This document shows positions 22,505-33,599 of a stretch of 64,000 nt of DNA, piece after piece. The stretch spans positions 80,996,382-81,060,381 of the forward strand of contig NC_132912.1 of NCBI RefSeq assembly GCF_047675955.1, in the 5' to 3' direction. Each line of letters begins with the position of its first letter. The first letter of the stretch is position 1. Position numbers and translations under genes: made by a program. This DNA comes from Chlorocebus sabaeus. Its lineage: Eukaryota; Chordata; Mammalia; Primates; Cercopithecidae. The notes beneath the pieces were generated by a model. That model was not told the origin of the DNA. It did no database searches and saw only the letters and a list, made by a program, of their open reading frames with translations.

Positions 22505-23089
22505 ACAAGTTACTTCTTATTACCATATGCTTCCAGCAGATGATTCATCACTAGTTATATTTTTTAAGTTGTCCCATGAACTCAAAATTCCTTTCTTTCC
22601 CTCAGCTGTAGAACGACATTAGGTTTAATTTGCCATTTTCCCCACTGCTCCTGATCCACAAGGATAAATGGAAGAAGGAGCAGGCAGAAACTGATTTCTA
22701 CAAGTCATCAAAGGCGTGTTATTAAAAGTTAATGTATTTTCCATTGCCAGGTTTGGGACTAATGTAGCAATAAATTGAATGAAGATGGCTCAGACCGTCT
22801 ACATAATGGGAAATCAGCTAATGTGAAACTAGAGAACCTTCTGTTTTTCTAGGGGGGAAGGGCAGAAGTTAAGCAGTGTTCAACATCTGTTTCTGAAGCA
22901 TCCGCAGCCACACAAGAATCCAAGAGAAGATAGAATATTGCCTTTTTGGCCAAGCTATCCCAAACTAAAGCTCTTCCATTTACGATCTCACTGCTGTTTC
23001 TGGGTTCCAGGGCCAGCATGGTCATGTTAATGCTGATATTCCTAGGTACCTATGGAAGTCTGTAGTGAAGGGAGAGAAAGTTCCTGGTG
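22505..23089. other. Repeat-poor stretch
   Basis: No repeat recognised. Part of it (22600-22830) has balanced composition and could be conserved noncoding sequence. No direct support. Confidence 0.35.
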
Positions 23090-23310
23090 CCTGTAGTGTC
23101 AGGTTGAAGAGGGTAGGCTTTTGCCTAGGGTTTGGATATGTTCCATCACATACTAACTTTAGTTAATTGTTCAACCACTAGGTTGAATCACTTTCCTCTT
23201 TTTGGGGCTGATAACAGTACCTGATCCATGGAATTGTAAGAATTCAATAAAGTCATTGCTGGAGAATGCTTAGGAGTGCCTAATGCCTAGAATATTTACA
23301 ATGGATGGTA
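23090..23310 (+). mobile_element. MIR SINE
   Basis: 'taattgttcaaccactaggttg', 'cactttcctctttttggggctg', 'aacagtacctgatccatgg' and 'gcctaatgcctagaata' follow the MIR plan. Confidence 0.7.
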
Positions 23311-23605
23311 GTTATTTTTACTACTACTATGGAAGAGTTTTAATTGATTTCACTCTTTCTGAGCTGATGAAAACAAATGCACAATTCTACCGGTATTTTC
23401 TCCTTTCTTCCTTTCATTTTTCTCCTGTCTGTTTCTCTATCTTCTATTTTGTCTTCTCTTCAAGCCCTTATAATTCTACTGGACTTACTAGGGAAATAGA
23501 ACACATCAAAGTTTTTTGTTGCTGTTGTTGTATGTAAATAATAAATCAACAACTAATGATAATACTTCAGGATATAAGAGGATGAGCTAAAATTTCATTT
23601 CAAGA

Positions 23606-24435
23606 CGAGGCTGGGGACTGGAATAACTTATTTCCTGGTCCCGATGAGATGAAATGAAGAAACTGGCAGGAACCAGTAGATGGTGACAAAAGCCATTCCT
23701 GGTTGTTCTCATTGTTCATTCACATAAGATACTCCCACAAGTTCCATGACAGTTTACAAATGCCATGGCAATGACCTGGAAGTTACCACCCCTTTCCATG
23801 GCCATGACCCAGAAGTTATCACCCCTTTCCTAGAAAGTCCTAAGTAAGCTGGCTGGGCGTGGTGGCTCATGCCTATAATCCCAGCACTTTGGGAGGCCTA
23901 GGCAGGTGGCTCATTTGAATCCAGGAGTTCAAGAGCAGCATAACCAACATGGTGAAACCCTGTCTCTACTAAAAATACAAAAATTAGCCATGCATGGTGG
24001 CAGACGCCTGTTATTCCAGCTACTTGGGAGGCTGAGGCAGGAGAATTGCTTGAACCCAGGAGGCGGAGGTTGCAGTGAGCCAAGATTGTGCCATTGCACT
24101 CTAGCCTGAGTGACAAGAGCAAAACGCCATTCCCTTTCCATCCCCTGCAAAAAAGAAAGTTCTAAATAACCCATCCTTCAGTCTGCATTAACCTGCTCCT
24201 TAATTTGAGTGTAATGGAAAGTGGATATAAGTGAGCATAAATACAGTTGCCAAGAACTCGTACCCTGCTGACTCTGTGCATTGCCTGTGAGTTAGTCCTG
24301 CTCCATAAGGAGCAGTACAATTCGATAAAAGATTGCTGTCTAACACCACCTGCTCATGCTCAACTTCTTTCCTGGGCAAAGCTAAGAACCCTCCTGGACT
24401 AAGCACCAATTCTGGGGCTCACCTGTCCTGCATCA
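23606..24435 (+). mobile_element. Solitary ERV LTR (class I type suspected) with AluS insert
   Basis: About 512 bp of LTR once the Alu is removed. It has 'acagtttacaaatgccatgg' in U3, 'ataaaagattgctg' as the polyadenylation region and ends CATCA. Both sides carry the 4-bp repeat aaga (23602-23605, 24436-24439), as expected of class I ERVs. The first base pair reads CG where TG is expected. No internal proviral sequence remains. Confidence 0.7.
23851..24153 (+). mobile_element. AluS-like element
   Basis: Begins 'ggctgggcgtggtggctc'. The A tail has decayed to a C/T-containing stretch. Target duplication 'agaaagtcctaagtaa' (23832-23847) and 'agaaagttctaaataa' (24154-24169) matches at 14 of 16. 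Confidence 0.95.
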
Positions 24436-24439
24436 AAGA

Positions 24440-25079
24440 GACTCAGGGCAACCATTACAAAGATCTAACTAAGAGAAGAAAGAAAATGACTTCTGCCTTT
24501 TGGATCTCAAACTGTGCCACTGTAAAATGAAAGATTGGTCAGGATGATGCATGATGGAGCTTCAGATGTCTTAGTGTCTCCCTCACTAGGATGAATCAGG
24601 TGCAGTAATAAATTGTGCTGAGCTAGCTCTGACTGTCTATTAATATATTAACAAAAGACTACTCTATGAGTACTCTGGGCTCTAAAAAGGAACAGGAAAA
24701 GGGAGGTCCATTCCTAGTGAGTTTTCAAGTGAGGCTGGGTCTTGACCTACAGAGGAACAGGTGTTATTGGGAAGCAATGGTGACCAATGATCCATGGTGA
24801 GCTAGTCATGGTGAAGCACTTAGGAAAGCATGCAGCAGGTCAGGTAATGAGCAGGCTGCTGATCTGAGGTCTCTTGGGGCTGGACAAATGAGATGTGCTG
24901 AGAGAGGAGGGAGCTGAGCAAGAACAAGGGACTGTTCAGAGCTGACTGGAGGGAGCTCCCTAACATCTATGTTAGGGAACATAGCTGGTTAATATGTCCA
25001 TTGACTAAGCAGTTGGGTCAACCCAGTTGTTGACCAAGAGTCGAATGATCTCAAGGATCATCTGAGAGAAGGGGCATGG
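24440..25079. other. Repeat-poor stretch
   Basis: Nothing recognised. Confidence 0.4.
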
Positions 25080-25295
25080 TGGAGAGGAAAAAGCATTATC
25101 TTTTAGACATACAGAGAAAGCTGCTGCTTTCTAATGCTGCAAGAGGAAGCTGTTTGATGGCTTATGGCCTTGGTTTTGGTTTGCAACATGGGAATCTGAA
25201 TGCCAGCCTTTCAGGGCTGTTGTGAGGATGAGTGGCAATGTGTGTGTGCATGACAGTGTGCTCAGCAAGTGGAAGTGATGTTCGGCAACTCCGTT
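25080..25295 (+). mobile_element. MIR SINE, diverged
   Basis: 'gcatggtggagaggaaaaagc', 'aacatgggaatctgaatgcc' and 'cagggctgttgtgaggatgag' are MIR-like in order. Confidence 0.6.
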
Positions 25296-25385
25296 TTTTC
25301 TCAGGTAAGAAAACCCGTGCTTACCTGAAGATTAAGGAAGGTAGTAAGGAAGGAAGATGATGCAGTTATTCATTTGCGAACTGCA

Positions 25386-25550
25386 TCAGTGCTTCTCTAA
25401 CTGCAATGTGCACAAACATCAACTGAGGTGCCTGTTAAAAATGCTAAATCTGGTTTCCTAGGTCTGGGTGGGGCCCATGACTCTGCAGCTCTGACAAGCT
25501 CCCAGTGAGGCCTATGCTGCTAGTCCTGGACCAGATTTTGAGTAGCAATA
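25386..25550 (+). mobile_element. MER5A-like hAT element
   Basis: 'cagtgcttctctaactgcaa', 'ggtgcctgttaaaaatgc', 'ggtctgggtggggccc' and 'ctgctagtcctggaccag' match MER5A in order from its 5' end. Confidence 0.8.
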
Positions 25551-25564
25551 ACCTATATAAAACA

Positions 25565-25685
25565 ACCTCCTAAAGCTGTGTTGAGATTGAATGAATTTGT
25601 ATAGATAAGTGCTCAGTAAATAGTCTGACACTTAGTACAGGCCTTCAATAAATTGTAGCTGCTGCCATTATGGTTATATTCCAAC
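25565..25685 (+). mobile_element. MIR SINE 3' fragment
   Basis: 'ctgtgttgagattgaatgaa' and 'ctcagtaaatagtctgacac' resemble the MIR 3' half. Confidence 0.55.
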
Positions 25686-26618
25686 TTTTAGGCTGGTGGT
25701 TTCTCTATTTTATCTCCTGAAGCAGCCCTAAAGGGGGCCAGATTGTCAGCTTCTCAGGAAAAGCAAGAGCCTTTGACAGAGTGTTTATGGAGCTGTGCCC
25801 CTTTAAGTTGTAGCAAGACTGGGAGGAGGCTTTTCTAAAGTAGAAGGAAATGTTTGGAGACCCTCACAGGCAGGGACCCCGTGCTGTTTCTAGCTTTTAG
25901 TTATCTGGGGAGTGGTTATTTAGTGGGTCTGTTTTTAGCAGTTCCAGTTGCCTGGGGACAAGCCAGATGTGGGATCCAAATCTCTCCTGAAGGTGGTCTC
26001 AGAGAAGCCAAGGAAGAAGACCAGTCAAAAAAAAAAAAAAAAAAAAAGGCAGACCCTTCTTATTAGCTCTCCCTGTAAGTCAAATTTATAGCCCAGAAAA
26101 GTACAGACTGTTCTCTGTGGATCCAGAAAGCACAGATCTTCAAATTTTATGAGGACATTTCAGCACTTACAATGATATTAAAATTTTAATTGCCTGTGCT
26201 TTGTTCAACTAACAGTATTCTTCTAGAAATGGAACTAGGTACCAGACCAAGCTTCTCAGGCATCTGCCTGCTGGGTGTCCTGTTTGAGCCCTCCTTACAC
26301 TGAGCTGTCCCTGGCTGCTTCGAGCAGACTCTCTTTTGATACCTCTTTGTCATATAACTCGATATTGCCTTTACTGTCTGCACATGTGCCAGAACTTGTC
26401 AGATTTCTTTTCAATGAAGCTACTGGAGTCATTTCCTATCACCAATCTTCCAACCTAATGTCTTGAGGGGATTCTTGTATGACTGTTGTAGCTTCTTGTT
26501 AGATTCATAGCAGGGTTAAGGAAAGATTCTATGTGTACTTCATATTAATAAGATCAAGTGCCAAGGGAATCTATGACATAGTAGGAGTGGCTCATTGCTT
26601 TTCAAAGCAACTGACAAG
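25686..26618. other. Repeat-poor stretch with an A-run at ~26027-26047
   Basis: A pure poly-A run of ~20 has no Alu or L1 attached and no clear flanking repeat. No coding frame is credible. Confidence 0.4.
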
Positions 26619-27079
26619 CTTTTAGGCAATGACACTGATGATACAAAAATAGATTACTCCCTGTCTCAAAGTCAAGACAAAACTGTGAAGTCAGTGTTGA
26701 ACTCAGGTTCTGTGTCTGAATGCCTCTTATTTTGTTCTCCTATCTTCAATGAAACCAGCTTGGATAATTAAATTTTTTCACACTTATTGGAATATCCTTA
26801 TATCCATGTTTCTCAAAGAATGGTCTGAAGACTCCCTGGGTCAGAATCACCTGGGCAGCTTGTAAAAAATACACATTACTCGACACTGTTCCAGGTTCCA
26901 GGCCGTCTGAACCTGGGCTCACGGAAGTAGGGACCTCCAGATTTACATTTTTCTTTTCTTTTTTTGAGACAGAGTCTTGCTTTGTTGCCCAGGCTGAAGT
27001 GCAGTGGCATGATCACGGCTCATTACAGCCTCAGCTTGCTTCTCAGACTCAATTGATCCTCCTGTCTCAACCTCCTGAG
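26619..27079. repeat. ~455-bp direct duplication, copy A (parental)
   Basis: Matches 29510-29961 at roughly nine bases in ten with two small gaps. It includes part of a MER5-like element and the first ~125 bases of the reverse Alu. The Alu continues beyond the duplicated part here, so this is the source copy. Confidence 0.95.
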
Positions 27080-27120
27080 TAGCTGAGACTACAGGCGTGG
27101 ATCACCATGCCTGGCTAGAT

Positions 27121-27159
<39 letters not shown>

Positions 27160-27281
27160 TTTTGTAGAGATGGAGTTTCACCATGTTGCCCAGGCTGTTG
27201 TTGAACTCCTGGGCTCAAGCAATCCAACTGCTTTGCCTCTCAAAGTGCTGGAATTACAGGCATGAGTCACTGTGCCTAGCC
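26951..27281 (-). mobile_element. AluJ/S-like element with (TTTA)n expansion
   Basis: Runs from 'gagacagagtcttgctttg' to 'gagtcactgtgcctagcc'. The middle linker is expanded to ~11 TTTA units (27117-27163). Likely target duplication around 'cagatttacattt' and 'cagatcggcattt'. Confidence 0.92.
27117..27163. repeat. (TTTA)n microsatellite in Alu linker
   Basis: Uninterrupted tetranucleotide run replacing the Alu middle A-rich linker. Confidence 0.95.
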
Positions 27282-27456
27282 CAGATCGGCATTTGTATCA
27301 AACCTGTATGGTTTGAGAACCACAGACTTATTCAAGGAAAGTAGTTGGGATGGTTAAGAGAAGTGTGTGTTAAGTGGGATTCTGGCTCTAATTTATACCC
27401 TGGGTGCTTCATAAAGTTTCATTGTAAAAAAAGTTTTTACTGAAAGAAGAACTAGA

Positions 27457-27850
27457 ACATCTCTGGTGTAGTGGATAGATTGATTCTCTTGAGTTCAAAT
27501 CCTAACTGCCAATTGGTTGGTTGTGTGATTTTAGCCAGGGGTTGACAAATGATGGCTGCCTGCCAAGGGCCAGCCAGCCTGTTTTTATAAATACAATTTC
27601 ATTGAATCAGAGCCTTGTCCATTCATTTACTATTGTCTGTGGCTATTTTCAGCTATAATGGCAGAATTGTGTACTTATGTCAGAGACTGTACAGCCTGCC
27701 AAGCCCAAAATATTTACTGTCTGGCCCTTTATGAAAAAAACTGATCAACCTTTCACCTAGGTGAATTAAAGTATCTCTCCCAGCCTCAGTTTTTCTCATA
27801 GATAACATGAAATTAATAAAAACAGTATCTTGTATGGTTAATTACCTCAT
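27457..27850 (+). mobile_element. MIR SINE split by a hAT element
   Basis: Left part 'tagtggatagattgattctc' and 'ttggttgtgtgattttagcc'; right part 'tatctctcccagcctcag' and 'ttctcatagataacatg'. MIR order is kept across the insertion. Confidence 0.75.
27536..27754 (+). mobile_element. Complete non-autonomous hAT-like element (~219 bp)
   Basis: Starts 'caggggttgacaaatgatgg' and ends 'actgatcaacctttc', a decayed terminal inverted repeat. The inside has 'attcatttactattgtctg' and 'tttactgtctggccc'. Same family as 21-106. It is inserted in a MIR. Confidence 0.75.
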
Positions 27851-27906
27851 TTAAATATTTAAGTATACTTAATCTTCTAAATACTTAAATATTTAAATGA
27901 AGTAAT
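27841..27906. repeat. 26-bp-arm inverted repeat (hairpin), 14-base loop
   Basis: Arms 27841-27866 and 27881-27906 are reverse complements at 25 of 26 positions (mismatch at 27846/27901). The left arm begins in MIR sequence, the right arm does not. Confidence 0.95.
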
Positions 27907-27949
27907 GAATAGAAGTTTCCTAGGGTGACTTCTCATGATAATATTGTTT

Positions 27950-28180
27950 AATATTTAATTGAGTGCCTGCTGTGTGCTGGGCACTGATTTAAATACTTTA
28001 CGTGGACTGTCTTATTTGTTGTTTATAACAACACTGTGAAGTCTTTTTATTATTCCCATTTTACAGATGAAAAAATGGAGGCAGAGAGACTGTGAATAAT
28101 TTGTTCAAGGTTATGCCAGCTACAATTGGTTGAGTTAGGATTGGATCCTAGAGCCTGTGTTCTTCATTGCTGTGCTGAAT
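27950..28180 (-). mobile_element. MIR SINE
   Basis: 'gctgtgtgctgggcactg', 'cccattttacagatgaaaaa', 'aggttatgccagctac' and 'ggattggatcctagagcc' are a clean reverse MIR. Confidence 0.88.
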
Positions 28181-29094
28181 TTATCCAAATAAAGTGGCAT
28201 TTCTGCCTTTCCTCCTCCTTCCTGGACTGGCACGGCCTGTACCTTTGCTCACAAATCTTAAAATAATGCCCCATAAACACAAGAGGAATCTGAAGTGGCA
28301 AAGGGATTGCAGAGTCTGTCCAATATAAGCTCATCACTTTTAAGTTGTGGAAGCTAAAAACCTTATGTCCAAAGCCCCATAGCTGGATATATGGAACACC
28401 TGGTCTCCTGCCCAGAGGAACCCTCACTCACTGGTCAGATGACACTGAATTGACTCAGTCCCCTTAGTGTAGGAGAACATGAATAGTTGTATGAGGGAGT
28501 TTAATAAAAACTAAAACATTAAGTTATTGCTGTCCTCAAGGTTCATAACTTTTTCAAATATACCCATAGGTATTGGACAGGTTGAGTCTCAAATGCCTGT
28601 TAAAACCAGACCACTGTCTATGGTGGTCATGTTGTGTATTTCATGGCCCTGTGCCTCCCCATACCCTCAGTGATTCAGAGGTTTCAGTGGTCCGTACCAG
28701 TATGGCCATATTGGTAATTAAAGTATTGGCGTATTTCTATATTGAAAATGATGGCTGCCCTGAGCCTTCCTGGTACCCTCCCACTGACCTGGCTGTCTAA
28801 GCCCATCTCTCTTCTCAACTTTCCATACTCTAGCAATTAAAGAATTAACCCTTGTGAGACTAAAGGATATAGAGGACCCTGCTCCAGGCCTCAGGCAGCC
28901 TTGATTCTGATTTTTCTGTGTAAGTGCAGAGCTAATTGCTAACTATAATAATTTGAATGCCACCTTATGTGGGCATTCACTACTTCAGTACACTGGGATA
29001 AGCTGAGCCAATCATATTCTTTCTTAAGAATTTGTATCTGGAAGAAAGACCTGGGGTCCTTCAACAGTGGGCACTGGAATTTAAGAGGAGTCCA
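28181..29094. other. Repeat-poor stretch
   Basis: No repeat recognised. Short frames of 70-90 residues show no domain. Confidence 0.4.
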
Positions 29095-29394
29095 GGCCGG
29101 GCGCGGTGGCTCAAGCCTGTAATCCCAGCACTTTGCGAGGCCCAGGTGGCGGATCATGAGGTCAGGAGATCGAGACCATCCTGGCTAACATGGTGAAACC
29201 CTGTTTCTACTAAAAATACAAAAAATTAGCTGGGCGTGGTGGCGGGTGCCTGTAGTTCCAGCTACTCGGGAGGCTGAGGCAGGAGAATGGCGTGAACCCT
29301 GGAGGCAGAGCTTGCAGTGAGCCGAGATCTCGCCACTGCACTCCAGCCTGGGCAACAGAGCAAGATTCTGTCTCAAAAGAAAAAAAAAAAAAAA
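29095..29394 (+). mobile_element. AluY-like element
   Basis: Young subfamily marks: 'gatcatgaggtcaggagatc', 'ctggctaacatggtgaaacc', 'ggcgtgaaccctggagg'. Ends in a poly-A tail with one G. Lowest divergence of the plus-strand Alus here. Confidence 0.95.
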
Positions 29395-29509
29395 TGGATT
29401 CTAAAGAGGGTTGTGGCTAGGATGGGCTCTGAGCAAGACTGAGATGCAAGAAGCTTTAGTGAGCAGTGAAGGCTGGAGGGGAGAGAGTGAAGGGAGAGCA
29501 CATCTATAG

Positions 29510-29961
29510 GCTTTTAGGCAATGACACTGATTATAGAAAAATAGATTAATCCCTGTCTCAAATCCAAGGCAAAACTGTAAAGTCAGTGTTGAAACTCAGG
29601 TTCTATGTCTTGATGCCTCTTATTTTGTTTTCCTATCTTCAATGAAACCAGATTGGATAATTAAATTTTTTCACACTTATTGGAATATCTTTGTATTCAT
29701 GTTTCTCAAGGAGTGGTCTGAGGACTCCCTGGGTCAGAATCACCTGGGCAGCTTGTAAAAAATACACATTACTTGACACTGTTCCAGGCCATCTGAACCT
29801 GGGCTCACAGAAGTAGGGATCTCCAGATCTACATTTTTCTTTTCTTTTTTTGAGACAGGGTCTCGCTCTGTCACCCAGGCCGAAGTGCAGTGGCATGATC
29901 ATGGCTCATTACAGCCTCAGTTTCTCAGGCTTAATTGTTCTTCCTGTCTCAGCCTCCTGAG
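29510..29961. repeat. ~455-bp direct duplication, copy B (derived)
   Basis: Copy of 26619-27079. It stops abruptly inside the Alu at 'cctcctgag', and unrelated sequence ('agaacatgcggccctgg') follows. Confidence 0.95.
29834..29961 (-). mobile_element. Partial Alu carried by the duplication
   Basis: Only the right-arm portion of a reverse Alu is present. It has no independent insertion signature, because it arrived within the larger duplicated block. Confidence 0.9.
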
Positions 29962-30064
29962 AGAACATGCGGCCCTGGAGAAGATCAGAGTGGGGACTGG
30001 TCCTAAGATCCACCTCAGTCACAGGTTATTTTTTAAGTTTCTTTGGACTATATCTTCTTCCACT

Positions 30065-30397
30065 TGTGCTATGACATAGTACCACAAACTGGGTAATTTA
30101 TAATGACCGGAAGTTTACTTCTCAGTGTTCTGGAGGGTGAGAAGTTCAAAATTAAGGCAGTGGCATCTGGTGAGGGTCTTTTCGCTGCATCCTCACATGG
30201 TGGAAATTGGAAGGGCAAAAAAAAGAAGAACTGCCTCCATCAATCCCTTTTATAAGGCACTAATCCATTCATGAGAGCAGAGCCTTCACCCAAACACCTC
30301 CCCAACGGCCCTACCTTCCAACACGGCTGCACTGGAGATTACAGTTCCAATTTGTGTCCTTTATACACATTTTAAAGGACACATTCAGACCACAGCA
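30065..30397 (-). mobile_element. MLT1/MSTD-type MaLR LTR
   Basis: 'gtaccacaaactgggtaattt', 'ttctggagggtgagaagttc', 'ttataaggcactaatcc' and the end 'cattcagaccacagca'. Confidence 0.88.
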
Positions 30398-31800
30398 AAT
30401 TCCCTGTGGGTACCTAAACCAAATCCCATTTCCTGAATGAAGCTGTCTTTGATATAAAAGAGCCAGAAGAATCAGTATGGCTTCAAGCCAATAGTCATTC
30501 ATTCCATTTAAATTAAACTACAAGAGACACATTGAAATCATAAAATCTATTGTAAGCGGCACCATGCCATGGATATCTTTGACCACATCTGCATGACCAT
30601 TCTGGGCACTATGAGATGACAGACCCTCACTGTGGTGAGGGTAGATGAGGTTAGCAGCTGAAGCCTAACAGCCTGAAGAATGCTCTCCTCTTTCATTATT
30701 GGCCTTCATTCAGGGCTGCTGCCCATCAGCATGAATTATCACTTTTAATAACCAAATGGACATTGAAATGGTAATGAGAATATTATGGTTTTCCAAATGA
30801 AAAGCCTCAATCTAATATATTTTCCTTTGAGAACACTAATTTGAAAATAAAATCATAGTTAATTTAAGCCGAGTTAAATACAAAGAATAATGGAAAATAA
30901 CCAGTAAAAGCTTTATACTACTGCTTTTATTTGAGTGCTCAGAGACCTACATAGCCTATCTATAATTCCTTATTTCCTGGGAAACTTAGGATGGCTGGAG
31001 AGAGGTGTGTCATAGCTGAATATTTTCAAATGATTATAAGATGGAAGTATTAAAGACTGAAAGGATGAGAAGATTTTAAGTAGGAATATTGATAATAGAT
31101 GAAACTATTCCAAGGGTTAGACCAGAAATGGAATTTCAAAACGATGCGGGGCTCAGGAGAAGAAAAAATACTCAGGAAAGAAAAAAAAATCCTAAGCCTG
31201 TCACTCAAGTCTCTCTGGGATCTGCCCCCATAGGTCACCATTCTCTCTGCTGGCTTCCCTGCACTGCCCTGTACTGCTGCCAGCTCACAGACAGTCCTGC
31301 TATTCCCTTGTCATCTCTGCCTATTCTCGGCCTTCTACTCGGAAAGCCTACATCTCTGAGGACGGAAATTCTCTGAGTCCTTCCACACTCCCACCCCCAC
31401 GTCTTCCCAATCACAATTCTGACTCCAGATTTTTATTGCATTTTGCATTTTTTCCTACCCCATGACACTTAAAATATATGAACCTGTTTCCTAGTGTTTG
31501 GAGTACATGTTCCACTCCTACTATTAGACTCTAAGCTCCCCAGAGCCTGCTCATACTTTTTCCCATATCCTTGAAATATACATTTACCTTCTCCCCTTGC
31601 CCTCACCATACCTAATTCACTCTTACTCATCTTTACATCAGCATTCAAAAGGGGAAAAGGGGCTTTTCCTGGGAAGCCTTATGGATTCCTCAGCCTAAGT
31701 TAGGTGGTCACATAGCTCCTTATTCTCTTTTTATCACAGCATCATATATTTATATAATTATTTTATAAAAGTCTACCTCCCACTCTAGACCAGCTGGGCA
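30398..31800. other. Repeat-poor stretch, possible conserved element at 30650-30900
   Basis: No repeat recognised. 30690-30890 has several TAAT-type cores ('catgaattatcac', 'atggtaatgagaa', 'gttaatttaagcc'). The remainder is ordinary noncoding sequence. Confidence 0.35.
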
Positions 31801-31990
31801 ATGTGAAATGTACAGACTCCCAAGCCCTGGAGATTCAACTCTGTGGGTCTGAGATATGGCCTGGGGGAATGGGAGTTTCTAGATGTAGCAAGGACCCAGG
31901 CAATTCTCATCATCAAGAACACTTAGGAGACATTGTCCCAGCTCCCCAGAGATTCAGATGTCACTGGTCTGGGGCAGAGACTTGGCAGAG
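31801..31990. mobile_element. Possible MER5-type hAT relic
   Basis: 'ccctggagattcaactctg', 'ggcaattctcatcatcaag' and 'gattcagatgtcactggtctgg' echo MER5 phrases but the order is disturbed. Confidence 0.35.
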
Positions 31991-33597
31991 TGTTGGAAGA
32001 GACAGTATTTTCCAATCTAGTTTCTGGTGTTGTTTCATGTGGTTTGTAGAAAGCTTCATCCTTTTAAAAATAATATGTTACATTTTTGATCAAGACTGAT
32101 GAGGATATTTAACTTCTGGATGAGGAGAGTTCATAGCAACAATCTATTCTCATTGAGGGCCTTAGTCACATCTATTTTAACCTGTATGCCCTTCGTATTT
32201 CTGTAAATAATACTGGTTGACATCCTCTTCATTGATAGTCTATTATGGCTGAGGTTCTCCACCCCCACGCCCCATATTGTGGACTCAAGAAGCCTTAAGG
32301 TAACAAATAAAGACAGCATCTTTAGTCAAAAGGATTTTTAGGGAGTTCATTGGCCATAGAGTGTTTCCCATAGGCTGGGCTAATCTGATGCAGAGAACGA
32401 GAGAGAGAGCCTTTTAGAGTGATGTTACAAGTTTATTTAATTACTTTCTAAGTCTTCCCCATAATTTCCGTCCCCCTCTTAACACACTCAGGTAAGTGAA
32501 TACATTTGGATAACCAAGAAGGAGATGGAGAAGCCCCTGAGTTGAGCTTGCAGCCTTCAATATTTGTCTTAGTAACCCCTGATCCCATCTTCTCTTTTAG
32601 AGCACTTGCATTTCTCTGCTCTTCAATATCTACTCATAAACGCTGAACCCAGAGATGAGTTTCAAAGCTTTGAGAAGCCAAATTACTCTCTCTCTCTCTC
32701 TATATATATATGTGTGTGTGTGTGCGCGCGCGTGTGTGTGTAATTTCCACTTAGGTAAGATTATTGAGAGTTTTCTCAGAATTTGCTTTTGTTTTTTTCA
32801 GAAAAAACTTCAGATTATATTTACCTAAAGATTATTAACCTTACCTGCACACCCATACACACGATAATTAGAAGTTTATGTATACAATGAACTTGTAGGA
32901 CATTTACCTGAAAGTAAATAGTCCCTCATGAACCACTACTATCTTCACCATCTTCTGTATCAAAATTTATTACTGATAAAGAAATCAATACATTTGTTTC
33001 TTCTGAGAATCTTTAAAACTCAACAGCTTTGTCTAGCTGATGTTTTTCTTCCATCAGAAACTGTAGCTCTCACCTCTGCAGGGACATTGAAGTACTATTT
33101 AAATTTTATTCCACTTGGGGTCAGTATTGTGCTCCTGATTGCTGCTGTCTTCTTGTTTTTGTAACTTACAAATATTAATTTGGGAATCTCAATGGAAATA
33201 TCTGTCTAGTGAAAACATGGGAAGATGCAAAGGTGATCTAGCTCTGGCTGCTGTCACTCCCACCCCTCTTTTGATGGCTAGCTACATTCACTTTGTAGCA
33301 AACTAGGGGGCCAATTCATTATCATTCCCTTGTCTCCATGTCTTCTTTTAATGCCTTCTGAATGTTCTCATCCTCTTAAATGCTGTTGAGATATGACTTG
33401 CCGTGACAGCTTAGCATCTACACAGTTCTGACAAAGGCTTAGCCAGAAGGGGGGCTGGAAGCAATATTTTAGCTCCAGCTGTTTCTCCTTATTGCTATTA
33501 GCAAAAAATTAGTGTTTTTCTTTAAAGGAGAAAGGTTACAATTAATTACTGGAGAAAGAAAGAAAGAAAAAAAAAACCACCATAAACAGTGGTCTCA
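31991..33597. other. Repeat-poor stretch with a composite dinucleotide tract
   Basis: Apart from the tract at 32688-32741 and a short GAAA run near 33556, nothing is recognised. Frames such as 32928-33164 look like chance. Confidence 0.4.
32688..32741. repeat. Composite (CT)n(TA)n(TG)n(CG)n(TG)n tract
   Basis: Five alternating dinucleotide blocks follow each other without gaps, including a GCGCGCGCG core flanked by TG runs. Confidence 0.95.
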
Positions 33598-33599
33598 TT

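Larger units (their letters stand above)
26803..27325 (-). mobile_element. MER5-like hAT element split by Alu
   Basis: Left part 'atgtttctcaaagaatggtc', 'cagaatcacctgggcagc'; after the Alu it ends 'ggtttgagaaccaca'. Both termini of the hAT family are visible. Confidence 0.75.
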
